The notes below the pieces were generated by a model. It was not told the origin of the DNA and did no database searches. It was given only the letters and a program-made list of their open reading frames with translations. DNA of 7,087 bases. Origin: Caulobacter sp. GTDB taxonomy: Bacteria > Pseudomonadota > Alphaproteobacteria > Caulobacterales > Caulobacteraceae. Below, one piece after another: positions 1-5,497 of this stretch. Where the stretch lies: contig JAQGIN010000512.1 of NCBI GenBank assembly GCA_028291125.1, positions 1 through 7,087 of the forward strand, given 5' to 3'. Position 1 is the first letter of the stretch; each line of letters begins with the position of its first letter. The position numbers were made by a program, and so were the translations under genes.

Positions 1-158
1 GGCCGCGAGCCGCGCCAGGTCTTGCGGAAGAACTCATAGATCAGCGGCTTGTAGTACTTGGCCTGGGTGGTCAGGCCGTCGACGACGATCTCCAGCCCCT
101 CGCCGTCCTCACGCGCCCGGACCTTGCCGTGATGAACCCAGCCGTCGTCGACGGTCAT
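1..158 (-). CDS. Unidentified protein, N-terminal part (runs off left edge)
   Basis: An open frame reads from an ATG at 158 off the left edge, giving 52 residues starting MTVDDGWVHHGKVRA and reaching a basic-aromatic stretch (KYYKPLIYEFFRKTW, residues 35-49). I do not recognise the family. That it is a real gene is supported by strongly GC-biased third codon positions, no stops, and tight placement: its ATG lies 5 nt after the TGA of the ybjQ-like gene on the same strand. No Shine-Dalgarno sequence precedes it, so translation is probably coupled to ybjQ. There is no signal peptide and no membrane segment in the visible part, so it looks cytoplasmic. The C-terminus and any catalytic domain lie outside the window, and no function is proposed. 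Confidence 0.65.
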   Translation of the reverse strand, partial: MTVDDGWVHHGKVRAREDGEGLEIVVDGLTTQAKYYKPLIYEFFRKTWRGSR

Positions 159-163
159 GACGC

Positions 164-484
164 TCAAAGCGGCTCGACCCGCACCGCCGTGCCATAGGCG
201 AGGACCTCGGTGATCCCCTCCATGATCTCGTTGGCGTCGTAGCGCATGGCCAGGATGGCGTTGGCCCCGGCCGCCTCGGCATGGGCCACCAAGAGGTCGT
301 AGGCCTCCTGTCGGGCGGTCTCGGCCAGCTTGACATAGATCGACAGCGTGCCGCCGAACAGCGACTGGATCGCCCCGCCGACATTGCCGATGACGCTGCG
401 CGACCGCACGGTCACGCCCCGCACCATGCCGACATGGGCGACGATCCGATAGCCGGGCAGGTCGTTGGTGGTGGCGACGAGCAT
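164..484 (-). CDS. ybjQ: YbjQ/UPF0145 family protein (putative heavy-metal-binding domain)
   Basis: A 106-residue protein, against about 107 for E. coli YbjQ. It carries the family pattern: an N-terminal strand (LPGYRIVAHVGMVRG), a glycine turn before the helix (LFGG, 42-45), Y50, a helix with AR and A spacing (ETARQEAYDLL), GANAI (73-77) and a closing GTAVRV strand (98-103). The family (PF01906) is a small pentamer-forming fold annotated as possibly metal-binding; its cellular role is unknown. A longer reading from an ATG at 514 would add ten residues. The ATG at 484 is preferred because a perfect AGGAGG stands 8 nt upstream and because the family starts here. It is divergent from fumC across 115 bp and probably heads an operon with the gene at 1-158. 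The family call is firm; function is unknown. Confidence 0.9.
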   Translation of the reverse strand: MLVATTNDLPGYRIVAHVGMVRGVTVRSRSVIGNVGGAIQSLFGGTLSIYVKLAETARQEAYDLLVAHAEAAGANAILAMRYDANEIMEGITEVLAYGTAVRVEPL

Positions 485-492
485 GATGGCGT

Positions 493-498
493 CCTCCT
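493..498 (-). promoter_or_regulatory. Ribosome-binding site deciding the ybjQ start
   Basis: AGGAGG on the minus strand ends 8 nt before the ATG at 484. It lies inside the longer reading that would start at 514, whose own upstream region has no comparable site. This supports the 106-residue form. Confidence 0.8.
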
Positions 499-543
499 GA
501 GCGTCTCCCTTCATATCCGAGCCCCGAAAGCGGCGCCACGCCG

Positions 544-572
544 TTGCGCCGTCAGGGCGCGGGCGCTAGACC
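544..572 (+). promoter_or_regulatory. Candidate housekeeping promoter of fumC
   Basis: TTGCGCC (544-550), 14 nt, then GCTAGACC (565-572). The known Caulobacter housekeeping consensus is TTGACGS-N10-14-GCTANAWC. The -10 matches 7 of 8 positions, the -35 about 4 of 7, and the spacing is allowed. Transcription would start near 579, leaving a leader of about 20 nt that holds AAGGAG at 589-594. Two short inverted repeats overlap the -35: CGGCGC (531-536) with GCGCCG (546-551), and GCGCC (546-550) with GGCGC (556-560). They could be an operator or simply GC-rich chance. Confidence 0.45.
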
Positions 573-599
573 CGCCGTCACCAAATCCAAGGAGCCGCC

Positions 600-1991
600 A
601 TGACCGTCACCCGCACCGAGACCGACACCTTCGGCCCGATCGCCGTCGCCGCCGACCGGTACTGGGGCGCTCAGGCCCAACGCAGCCTCGGCAACTTCAA
701 GATCGGCTGGGAGAAGCAGCCGCTGCCGATCGTCCGCGCCCTGGGCGTGGTCAAGCGCGCCGCCGCCGAGGCCAACCTACAGCTGGGCAAGCTCGATCCC
801 AAGATCGCCGAGACCATCATCGCCGCCGCCAACGAGGTGATCGCGGGCAAGCTCGACGACCACTTCCCGCTGGTGGTCTGGCAGACCGGCTCGGGCACCC
901 AGTCGAACATGAACGCCAACGAGGTGATCTCGAACCGGGCGATCGAGATGCTGGGCGGCGAAATGGGCTCCAAGAAGCCCGTCCACCCCAACGACCACGT
1001 CAATATGAGCCAGTCGTCGAACGACACCTTCCCGACGGCCATGCACGTGGCCTGCGCCGAACAGATCGTCCACGACCTGCTGCCGGCCCTCAAGCACCTG
1101 CACGCCGCGCTGAAGGCCAAGTCCGAGGCCTGGAAGGACATCATCAAGATCGGCCGCACCCACACCCAGGACGCCACGCCCTTGACGCTCGGCCAGGAGT
1201 TCGGCGGCTACGCCCAGCAGGTGGCCAACGGTGTCGAGCGCATCGAGCTGACCCTGCCCAAGTTGATGGAGTTGGCCCAGGGCGGCACCGCCGTCGGCAC
1301 CGGCCTCAACGCCCCGGTCGGCTTCGCCGAGTTGGTGGCCGAGAAGATCGCCGGCGTCACCGGCCTGCCCTTCACCACCGCCCCCAACAAGTTCGAGGCC
1401 CTGGCCGCCCACGACGCCATGGTCTTCAGCCACGGGGCGATCAACACCGTCGCCGCCTCGCTGTTCAAGATCGCCAACGACATTCGCTTCCTGGGCTCGG
1501 GCCCCCGCGCCGGCCTGGGCGAGCTGTCCCTGCCCGAGAACGAGCCCGGCTCGTCGATCATGCCCGGCAAGGTCAACCCGACCCAGTCCGAGGCCCTCAC
1601 CCAGGTCTGCGTGCAGGTGTTCGGCAACCACGCCGCCGTCACCTTCGCCGGCAGCCAGGGCCATTTCGAGCTCAACGTCTTCAACCCGGTGATGGCCTAC
1701 AACTTCCTGCAGTCGGTGCGGCTGCTGGCCGACGCCGCCGTCAGCTTCACCGACAACTGCGTCGTGGGCATCGAGCCGCGGATCGACAACATCCAGAAGG
1801 GCGTCGAGAACTCGCTGATGCTGGTCACCGCCCTGAACGGCCGGCTCGGCTACGACATCTGCGCCAAGATCGCCAAGACCGCCCACAAGAACGGCACCAC
1901 CCTGCGCCAGGAAGCGGTCGGCGGCGGCTATCTGACCGACGCCGAGTTCACCGAGCTGGTGCGGCCGGAGAAGATGATCTCGCCGGGGTGA
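600..1991 (+). CDS. fumC: Class II fumarate hydratase (fumarase C)
   Basis: Cytoplasmic, iron-independent fumarase interconverting fumarate and L-malate in the TCA cycle; it works as a homotetramer. The 463 residues compare with 467 for E. coli FumC, and active-site residues fall at the same numbers: GSGT at 97-100, SSN at 139-141, the catalytic H188 in GRTHTQDATPL, and the family signature GSSIMPGKVNP at 317-327 with catalytic S318, K324 and N326. The C-terminal fumarase domain is complete, ending RPEKMISPG. The ATG at 600 has AAGGAG 5 nt upstream. The gene has its own candidate promoter and ends in an intrinsic terminator, so it is probably monocistronic. The class II set is intact, and argininosuccinate lyase and aspartase are less likely given the near-perfect numbering match. 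Confidence 0.98.
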   Translation: MTVTRTETDTFGPIAVAADRYWGAQAQRSLGNFKIGWEKQPLPIVRALGVVKRAAAEANLQLGKLDPKIAETIIAAANEVIAGKLDDHFPLVVWQTGSGTQSNMNANEVISNRAIEMLGGEMGSKKPVHPNDHVNMSQSSNDTFPTAMHVACAEQIVHDLLPALKHLHAALKAKSEAWKDIIKIGRTHTQDATPLTLGQEFGGYAQQVANGVERIELTLPKLMELAQGGTAVGTGLNAPVGFAELVAEKIAGVTGLPFTTAPNKFEALAAHDAMVFSHGAINTVAASLFKIANDIRFLGSGPRAGLGELSLPENEPGSSIMPGKVNPTQSEALTQVCVQVFGNHAAVTFAGSQGHFELNVFNPVMAYNFLQSVRLLADAAVSFTDNCVVGIEPRIDNIQKGVENSLMLVTALNGRLGYDICAKIAKTAHKNGTTLRQEAVGGGYLTDAEFTELVRPEKMISPG

Positions 1992-2013
1992 GGTTTGCGC
2001 CAAAAACACGTCG

Positions 2014-2041
2014 AAGGGGTCGCTTAAGGCGGCCCCTTTTT
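2014..2041 (+). terminator. Intrinsic terminator of fumC
   Basis: AAGGGGTCGC (2014-2023) pairs with GCGGCCCCTT (2029-2038) in a 10-bp stem with one G-T wobble. The loop is TTAAG, and the T tract spans 2037-2041. It starts 22 nt after the fumC stop. A further six pairs, AACACG (2005-2010) with CGTGTT (2042-2047), could extend the structure across a 3x3 internal loop. The ccdA start codon is only 17 nt after the T tract. Confidence 0.88.
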
Positions 2042-2058
2042 CGTGTTAGCCTTCGCCC

Positions 2059-2301
2059 ATGGGCAAGGTCGAACTCGACATCGGCATCGATCCGGAGCTG
2101 CTGGCTCAGGCCAAGCGGCTGGGGATCTCGGTCGCCGGGATGAGCGAGACGCAGCTGCGGCTGCACCTGCAGAAAGTCGACCCCGCCGGCGCCGAGGAGC
2201 GGGCCCGGCGCTGGGCCGAGGAGAACGCCGAGGCCTTGAAGGCTTACAGCGAGCGCATAAAGCGGCGTGGCGTATTCGGCGAAGACCTTCGGCGCTGGTG
2301 A
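2059..2301 (+). CDS. ccdA: CcdA-family antitoxin
   Basis: An 80-residue antitoxin of the type II CcdA family. The N-terminal part (VELDIGIDPELLAQAKRLGI) fits the ribbon-helix-helix DNA-binding dimer that represses the ccd operon. The C-terminal part, from about residue 48, fits the toxin-wrapping tail: ARRWAEENAEALKAY with W52, then RIKRRGVFGEDLRRW ending in W80, comparable to the ERW..EN and F...RDW pattern of F-plasmid CcdA (72 residues). The TGA is followed immediately by the ccdB ATG, the usual antitoxin-first order with translational coupling. The start is fixed by a TAG stop at 2047-2049 and the lack of any other start between. No Shine-Dalgarno sequence precedes it, so the message may be leaderless. 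GC content resembles the neighbours, unlike ccdB. Confidence 0.9.
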   Translation: MGKVELDIGIDPELLAQAKRLGISVAGMSETQLRLHLQKVDPAGAEERARRWAEENAEALKAYSERIKRRGVFGEDLRRW

Positions 2302-2601
2302 ATGCGACAGTTCCAGGCGTTCGCCAACCCGTCCGTCGCATCACGCCCGTTCGCGCCATTCCTGATCGTTCTTCAATCCCACTACGTTCTGATGGAAACG
2401 GTTGTCGTCGCGCCCATCGTCGTCGATGCAACCACTCTCGACTTTGATGTTCCCGTCGTCGTAGACGGCCGCGACCTGCACATCGCCATGTCCGAGCTAG
2501 GCAACGCCCCGAGCGGGCAGTTCAGGAAGGCGGTCGCCGACCTCTCGCAACACGAGGACGCCATCCGCCGCGCCCTCACCCGCCTGTTCACCGGTTTCTG
2601 A
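2302..2601 (+). CDS. ccdB: CcdB-family toxin
   Basis: A 99-residue protein (F-plasmid CcdB is 101). Shared features are the N-terminal strand (MRQFQAF), PFLIVLQSHYV (19-29) matching the VQSD region, a VAPIV strand, and AVADLSQHEDAIRRAL (77-92) matching VADLSHRENDIKNAI. CcdB family toxins trap the GyrA subunit of DNA gyrase and are neutralised by CcdA. In the F protein the last three residues, W99-G100-I101, are essential for poisoning; here they read T97-G98-F99, so the stacking Trp is missing. The frame is intact. The ATG abuts the ccdA stop with no clear ribosome-binding site, implying coupling. Codons use more A and T than the neighbours. It may be an active variant, a weakened toxin, or one with another target. 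Confidence 0.88.
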   Translation: MRQFQAFANPSVASRPFAPFLIVLQSHYVLMETVVVAPIVVDATTLDFDVPVVVDGRDLHIAMSELGNAPSGQFRKAVADLSQHEDAIRRALTRLFTGF

Positions 2602-2607
2602 CGCCGC

Positions 2608-3006
2608 CTAGCGCCGCACCACCGTCTTGCCGATCGGGGCCAGGGCGGCGATGGCCAGCTGCAGGTCCTTTAGGGCGAAGGGGATGCCGATGATGCTGAC
2701 GAACTCGGCCACGGCGATGATCAGGTGCGACAGGGCGATGTACCAACCGCCGAGCACGAACCAGATGATGTTGAGCAGGCAGCCCACCGGCCCGGTGCCC
2801 AGGTCGCCCTGGCCGTTGACGATGTCGCGGCTGACCATCTCCTTGCCGAACGGGAAGAAGGCGAAGCCGGCGATGCGCCAGGCCGCCGCCGTATAGGGTA
2901 GGCCGATCACGGTGATGGCCAACACCAAACCGCCCAGCAGCCACAGCAGGCCGGTCAGCCAGCCGCCGAACACGAACCACAGGATGTTGAGCAGCAGGCG
3001 CAGCAT
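2608..3006 (-). CDS. yccF: YccF-domain inner membrane protein
   Basis: A 132-residue hydrophobic protein built from two copies of the YccF/DUF307 unit. Unit 1 has LLNILWFVFGGW (5-16), then ITVIGLP (31-37) and FPFGKEMV (51-58). Unit 2 has LLNIIWFVLGGW (77-88), then SIIGIPF (104-110) and APIGKTVV (123-130). Several membrane segments are expected, roughly at 5-30, 40-55, 80-106 and 112-125. E. coli YccF is about 148 residues and has no established biochemical role. AAGGAG lies 8 nt before the ATG, within the 19-nt gap after the polyprenyl synthase stop, so the two are very likely cotranscribed. Its stop codon faces the ccdB stop across 6 bp, and no terminator is visible there. The family call is secure. 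Confidence 0.93.
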   Translation of the reverse strand: MLRLLLNILWFVFGGWLTGLLWLLGGLVLAITVIGLPYTAAAWRIAGFAFFPFGKEMVSRDIVNGQGDLGTGPVGCLLNIIWFVLGGWYIALSHLIIAVAEFVSIIGIPFALKDLQLAIAALAPIGKTVVRR

Positions 3007-3025
3007 CGGCGGGACTCCTTGGCCG

Positions 3026-4036
3026 TCAGGCCCGGCGGCTGACCGCGAAGTCGGCCAGGTTTTCCAGCGCCGTCCGCCACTCGTTGGCCGGGAACTGCGC
3101 CAGGGCGGCCTTGGCCTTGTCGGCGTAGTCGGTGGCCAGGTCGAGGGTGGCGTCCAGCGCCCCGGCCCCGATGATCAGTTCGCGGGCCCGGCGGAAGTCG
3201 GCCTCGGTCTGGTCGAGGCGGCCGATGGCCCGTTCCCAGAACTCGGCCTCGCGCGGGCCCGAGCGGGCGATGGCGATCAGCAGCGGCAAGGTGGCCTTGC
3301 CCTCGCGGAAGTCGTCGCCGGCGTTCTTGCCCAGGGTTTCGGTGGCGCCGCCATAGTCGAGGGCGTCGTCGGCCAGCTGGAAGGCCAGGCCCAGATTAAG
3401 GCCATAGGCGCGCAGGGCGTCGGATTGGGCCGGGGCGACCCCGGCCGAGACGCCGCCGGCCTCCGAGGCCGCCGCGAACAGCTCGGCGGTCTTGGCGGCG
3501 ATGATCTCCAGATAGATGGCCTGGGTCAGGTTGAGGTCGTGGCTGCGGGTCAGCTGCAGCACCTCGCCCTCGGCGATCACCCGGCTGGCCTTGGCCAGGA
3601 TCTCCAGGGCCTTGATCGAGCCGGTCTCGACCATCAGCTCGAACGAGCGGGCGAACAGGAAGTCGCCGACCAGCACGCTTTGGGCCGCGCCCCAGATCAG
3701 ATGGGCGGCGACCTTGCCGCGGCGCAGCTGGCTGCCGTCGACGACGTCGTCGTGCAGCAGGGTGGCGGTGTGGATGAATTCGACGGCCGCGGCCAGTTTC
3801 AGGCAGGTGTCGTTGGTCGAGCCGGCCAGGCGAGCGGCGGCCACGGTCAGGAGCGGCCGCAGACGCTTGCCGCCGGCCTCGATCAGGTGCTCGGCCAGGG
3901 CCGGGATCACCGGCACCTCGCTTTGCATGCGCGCCGTGATCAGCGCGTCGACGCCGGCCATGTCCGAGGCGGCCAGACGCACGAGGCGATCGACCGACCC
4001 GGGTTCACGGACGAGGGGCGCTGCAGCTGCGTCCAA
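3026..4036 (-). CDS. ispB: Long-chain trans-polyprenyl diphosphate synthase (octaprenyl/decaprenyl; ubiquinone side chain)
   Basis: A 336-residue IspB-type synthase that extends farnesyl diphosphate with isopentenyl diphosphate to make the quinone side chain. The motifs are complete: GGKRLRP (55-61), the first aspartate-rich motif DDVVD (96-100) followed by R105-R106, KT (182-183), the second aspartate-rich motif DDALD (223-227), and GKNAGDDFREGK (236-247). A91, five residues before the first Asp, is small, as in long-chain synthases. Alphaproteobacteria usually make Q10, so the product is probably decaprenyl, but length cannot be read from the sequence. The start is TTG: AAGGAG stands 8 nt upstream, and ASDMAGVDA at 23-31 aligns with the E. 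coli N-terminus (AQDMAGVNA), so a start at M26 would truncate the protein. yccF follows after 19 nt. Confidence 0.95.
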   Translation of the reverse strand: MDAAAAPLVREPGSVDRLVRLAASDMAGVDALITARMQSEVPVIPALAEHLIEAGGKRLRPLLTVAAARLAGSTNDTCLKLAAAVEFIHTATLLHDDVVDGSQLRRGKVAAHLIWGAAQSVLVGDFLFARSFELMVETGSIKALEILAKASRVIAEGEVLQLTRSHDLNLTQAIYLEIIAAKTAELFAAASEAGGVSAGVAPAQSDALRAYGLNLGLAFQLADDALDYGGATETLGKNAGDDFREGKATLPLLIAIARSGPREAEFWERAIGRLDQTEADFRRARELIIGAGALDATLDLATDYADKAKAALAQFPANEWRTALENLADFAVSRRA

Positions 4037-4044
4037 GACTTACG

Positions 4045-4050
4045 CTCCTT
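4045..4050 (-). promoter_or_regulatory. Ribosome-binding site for the TTG start of ispB
   Basis: AAGGAG on the minus strand, 8 nt before TTG (4036-4034). The same motif at the same spacing precedes yccF (3015-3020), which supports the TTG as a genuine start. Confidence 0.75.
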
Positions 4051-4127
4051 CGCCGGACGCCCCTAGAGCGCCGCGGCCTTCGCCTGACGCCCGATAGCGC
4101 CTTCGCATCCCGACGGCGGATCAGCCG

Positions 4128-4155
4128 TTGCGAGCGACAATGCTGGCGGGATAGG
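4128..4155 (+). promoter_or_regulatory. Candidate promoter of the methyltransferase gene
   Basis: TTGCGA (4128-4133), 16 nt, then GATAGG (4150-4155). GATAGGTC (4150-4157) matches the alphaproteobacterial -10 GCTANAWC at 6 of 8 positions. Transcription would begin near 4162, about 26 nt before the TTG start. It overlaps the opposing ispB candidate promoter. Confidence 0.3.
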
Positions 4156-4165
4156 TCAGGGTCAA
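4137..4165 (-). promoter_or_regulatory. Candidate promoter of ispB-yccF
   Basis: On the minus strand, TTGACC (4165-4160), 17 nt, then CATTGT (4142-4137). The -35 is good and the -10 weak (3 of 6). It would give a leader of about 95 nt before the TTG start of ispB. It interleaves with the opposing candidate at 4128-4155, so the two polymerases would compete. Confidence 0.35.
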
Positions 4166-4187
4166 GGCGAGCACAAGGCCCGAAACG

Positions 4188-4934
4188 TTGAACCCGTCGG
4201 ACGTCACTGAAGATACCGTGCTGGGCGGGCAAATTCGCCTGCGCCAACCGGCCGCCGGCTACCGGGCCGGGATGGACGCCGCGTTGCTGGCGGCGGCCTG
4301 CGACGCCGGGCCCGGCGCGCGGGTGCTGGAGGCCGGCTGCGGGGTCGGCGGAGCCCTGCTGGCGGCCGCCGCGCGGCGTCCCGAGGCGCGATTCGTCGGC
4401 GTCGAGCGCAACTCCGCCGCCGCCGAGCTGGCGCGTCAAAACGTGGCCTCGAACGGCCTGGAAGAACGGGTCGAGATTCTCGAAGGCGATGTCGAACGCG
4501 GTTTTCGGGCGCTGGACCTGCCGGTATTCGACGCGGTGATGGCCAATCCGCCGTTTTTCGACGACCCGGCCGCCCTGCGCGCCCCCGCCCCGGCCAAGGC
4601 CGAGGCCTGGATGGCCGACGGCGGCCTGGCGGCCTGGACGGCCTTCGCGCTGAAGGCGGTGCGCGAGGGCGGGTCGATCACCCTGATCCACCGCGCCGAC
4701 CGCCTGGGCGACCTGCTGGCCCTATTGGAGCCCAAGGCCGGCTCGTTCCGCGTCCGGCCGGTGCAGCCGTTCGCCGACGCCCCCGCCAAGCGGGTGATCG
4801 TGCGGGCGGTGAAGACCGGCAAGGCCCCGCTGATGCTGCTGCCGGCCCTGGTGCTGCACGACCGCGACGGCGGCCAGCACGCGCCGGCCGCCGAAGCCAT
4901 CCTGCGCGGCGCGGCGGCGCTGGGCTGGGGCTAG
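4188..4934 (+). CDS. tRNA1(Val) (adenine37-N6)-methyltransferase family protein
   Basis: A 248-residue Rossmann-fold methyltransferase of the YfiC/TrmN6 group (COG4123). Visible features are the N-terminal signature TEDTVLGGQIRLRQ (7-20) then GYRAGMDAALLA (24-35), SAM motif I VLEAGCGVGG (46-55), the ribose-binding acidic residue E73 in VGVERN, and NPPFF (120-124), the base-flipping motif of N6-adenine methyltransferases. In E. coli this group methylates A37 of tRNA1(Val); the substrate here is inferred. The start is TTG at 4188: the frame upstream reaches a TAG at 4152-4154 with no other start codon, and the next candidate (GTG 4218) would remove the conserved TED. AAGG lies 9 nt upstream. 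It is divergent from ispB across 151 bp. An RNA small-subunit or generic protein methyltransferase is less likely. Confidence 0.85.
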   Translation: MNPSDVTEDTVLGGQIRLRQPAAGYRAGMDAALLAAACDAGPGARVLEAGCGVGGALLAAAARRPEARFVGVERNSAAAELARQNVASNGLEERVEILEGDVERGFRALDLPVFDAVMANPPFFDDPAALRAPAPAKAEAWMADGGLAAWTAFALKAVREGGSITLIHRADRLGDLLALLEPKAGSFRVRPVQPFADAPAKRVIVRAVKTGKAPLMLLPALVLHDRDGGQHAPAAEAILRGAAALGWG

Positions 4935-4969
4935 GAAGGCATCTTTTCACCCGGCCACCGCCACCGCCC

Positions 4970-4994
4970 ATCATCCCGCGAAAGCGGGGATGAT
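4970..4994. repeat. REP-like palindrome between convergent genes
   Basis: ATCATCCCGC (4970-4979), loop GAAA, GCGGGGATGAT (4984-4994): a 10-bp stem with one bulged G and a GAAA tetraloop. It lies in the 85-bp gap between the stop codons of the methyltransferase and the VOC gene. Neither strand has a T tract after it, so it is not a standard intrinsic terminator. The form resembles the short dispersed palindromes common in alphaproteobacterial intergenic regions; copy number cannot be judged from one window. Confidence 0.6.
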
Positions 4995-5019
4995 CGCACC
5001 GACAAATTACGTCCCGGTC

Positions 5020-5496
5020 CTAGCGCCCCTCGTAGGCCGCCCGCAGCTTGGCGAGGTCCAGCTTCTTCATCGGCATCATCGCCACCATCACCCGGTTCGA
5101 CTTTTCGGGATCGGGATCGCTGGCCATGGCCAGGAATTCGGCGGGAACGATCTGCCAGGACAGGCCGAAACGATCCTTCAGCCAGCCACAGTGCACCTCT
5201 TGGCCGCCGTCGGCCGTGAGCGCGTCCCAGAAGCGGTCGACCTCGGCCTGGTCGTCGCAACGGACCACGAACGACACCGCCTCGTTGAACGTGAAGTGCG
5301 GGCCGCCGTTCAAGGCGGTGAAGGCCTGGCCGTCGAGTTCGAAACCGACGGTCATCACCGAACCCTTCGGTCCCGGCCCGGCGTCGCCGTAATGGGTGAT
5401 GGCGGTGATCTTCGAAGCCTTGAACAGCGAGACGTAGAAGGCGGCGGCTTCGCCGGCCTGGGTGTCGAACCAGAGGAACGGGCTGATCTTCTGCAT
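5020..5496 (-). CDS. VOC-superfamily protein, PhnB-like
   Basis: A 158-residue single-polypeptide member of the vicinal oxygen chelate fold (PF06983, PhnB-like). It begins KISPFLWFDTQAGEAAAFYVSLF (2-24), continues with VMTVGFELDGQAFTALNGGPHFTFNEAVSFVV, and ends in the typical WDALTADGG and GLSWQIVP segment. No signal peptide or membrane segment is seen. The family is often labelled 3-demethylubiquinone methyltransferase; that name is unreliable, as there is no SAM fold here. No substrate is proposed. The start at 5496 is chosen because the conserved domain begins there and AGGA lies 7 nt upstream; the frame extends to 5583, but the extra 29 residues do not resemble the family. It lies 102 nt downstream of the deoxyribosyltransferase-like gene and may share its transcript. 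The leader holds a strong inverted repeat. Confidence 0.88.
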   Translation of the reverse strand: MQKISPFLWFDTQAGEAAAFYVSLFKASKITAITHYGDAGPGPKGSVMTVGFELDGQAFTALNGGPHFTFNEAVSFVVRCDDQAEVDRFWDALTADGGQEVHCGWLKDRFGLSWQIVPAEFLAMASDPDPEKSNRVMVAMMPMKKLDLAKLRAAYEGR

Positions 5497-5497
5497 G

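Noticed and set aside
485..514. Longer ybjQ reading from ATG at 514
   Set aside because: No ribosome-binding site before it, the extra residues are not conserved, and a perfect AGGAGG serves the ATG at 484.
777..2009. 410-codon minus-strand open frame antisense to fumC
   Set aside because: Low-complexity Gly/Leu/Asp/Val composition is typical of the antisense of a high-GC gene, and fumC is certain on the other strand.
281..2143. 620-codon plus-strand open frame over ybjQ, fumC and ccdA
   Set aside because: It is out of frame with fumC, rich in Arg, Gly, Pro and Asp repeats typical of a shifted GC-rich gene, and has no recognisable domain.
2608..3006. yccF as a hidden operon partner or immunity gene of the toxin-antitoxin pair
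   Set aside because: It lies on the opposite strand, has its own ribosome-binding site and follows the polyprenyl synthase by 19 nt, so it belongs to that unit.
2912..4066. 384-codon plus-strand open frame antisense to the polyprenyl synthase
   Set aside because: Gly- and Gln-rich shadow with no domain; the minus-strand synthase has every catalytic motif.
4970..4994. Bidirectional intrinsic terminator
   Set aside because: The hairpin is good, but neither strand has a T tract next to it.
3026..5496. A ubiquinone gene cluster (polyprenyl synthase plus a so-called demethylubiquinone methyltransferase)
   Set aside because: The VOC protein carries that name only through a misleading family label; it has no methyltransferase fold, and an opposite-strand gene separates the two.
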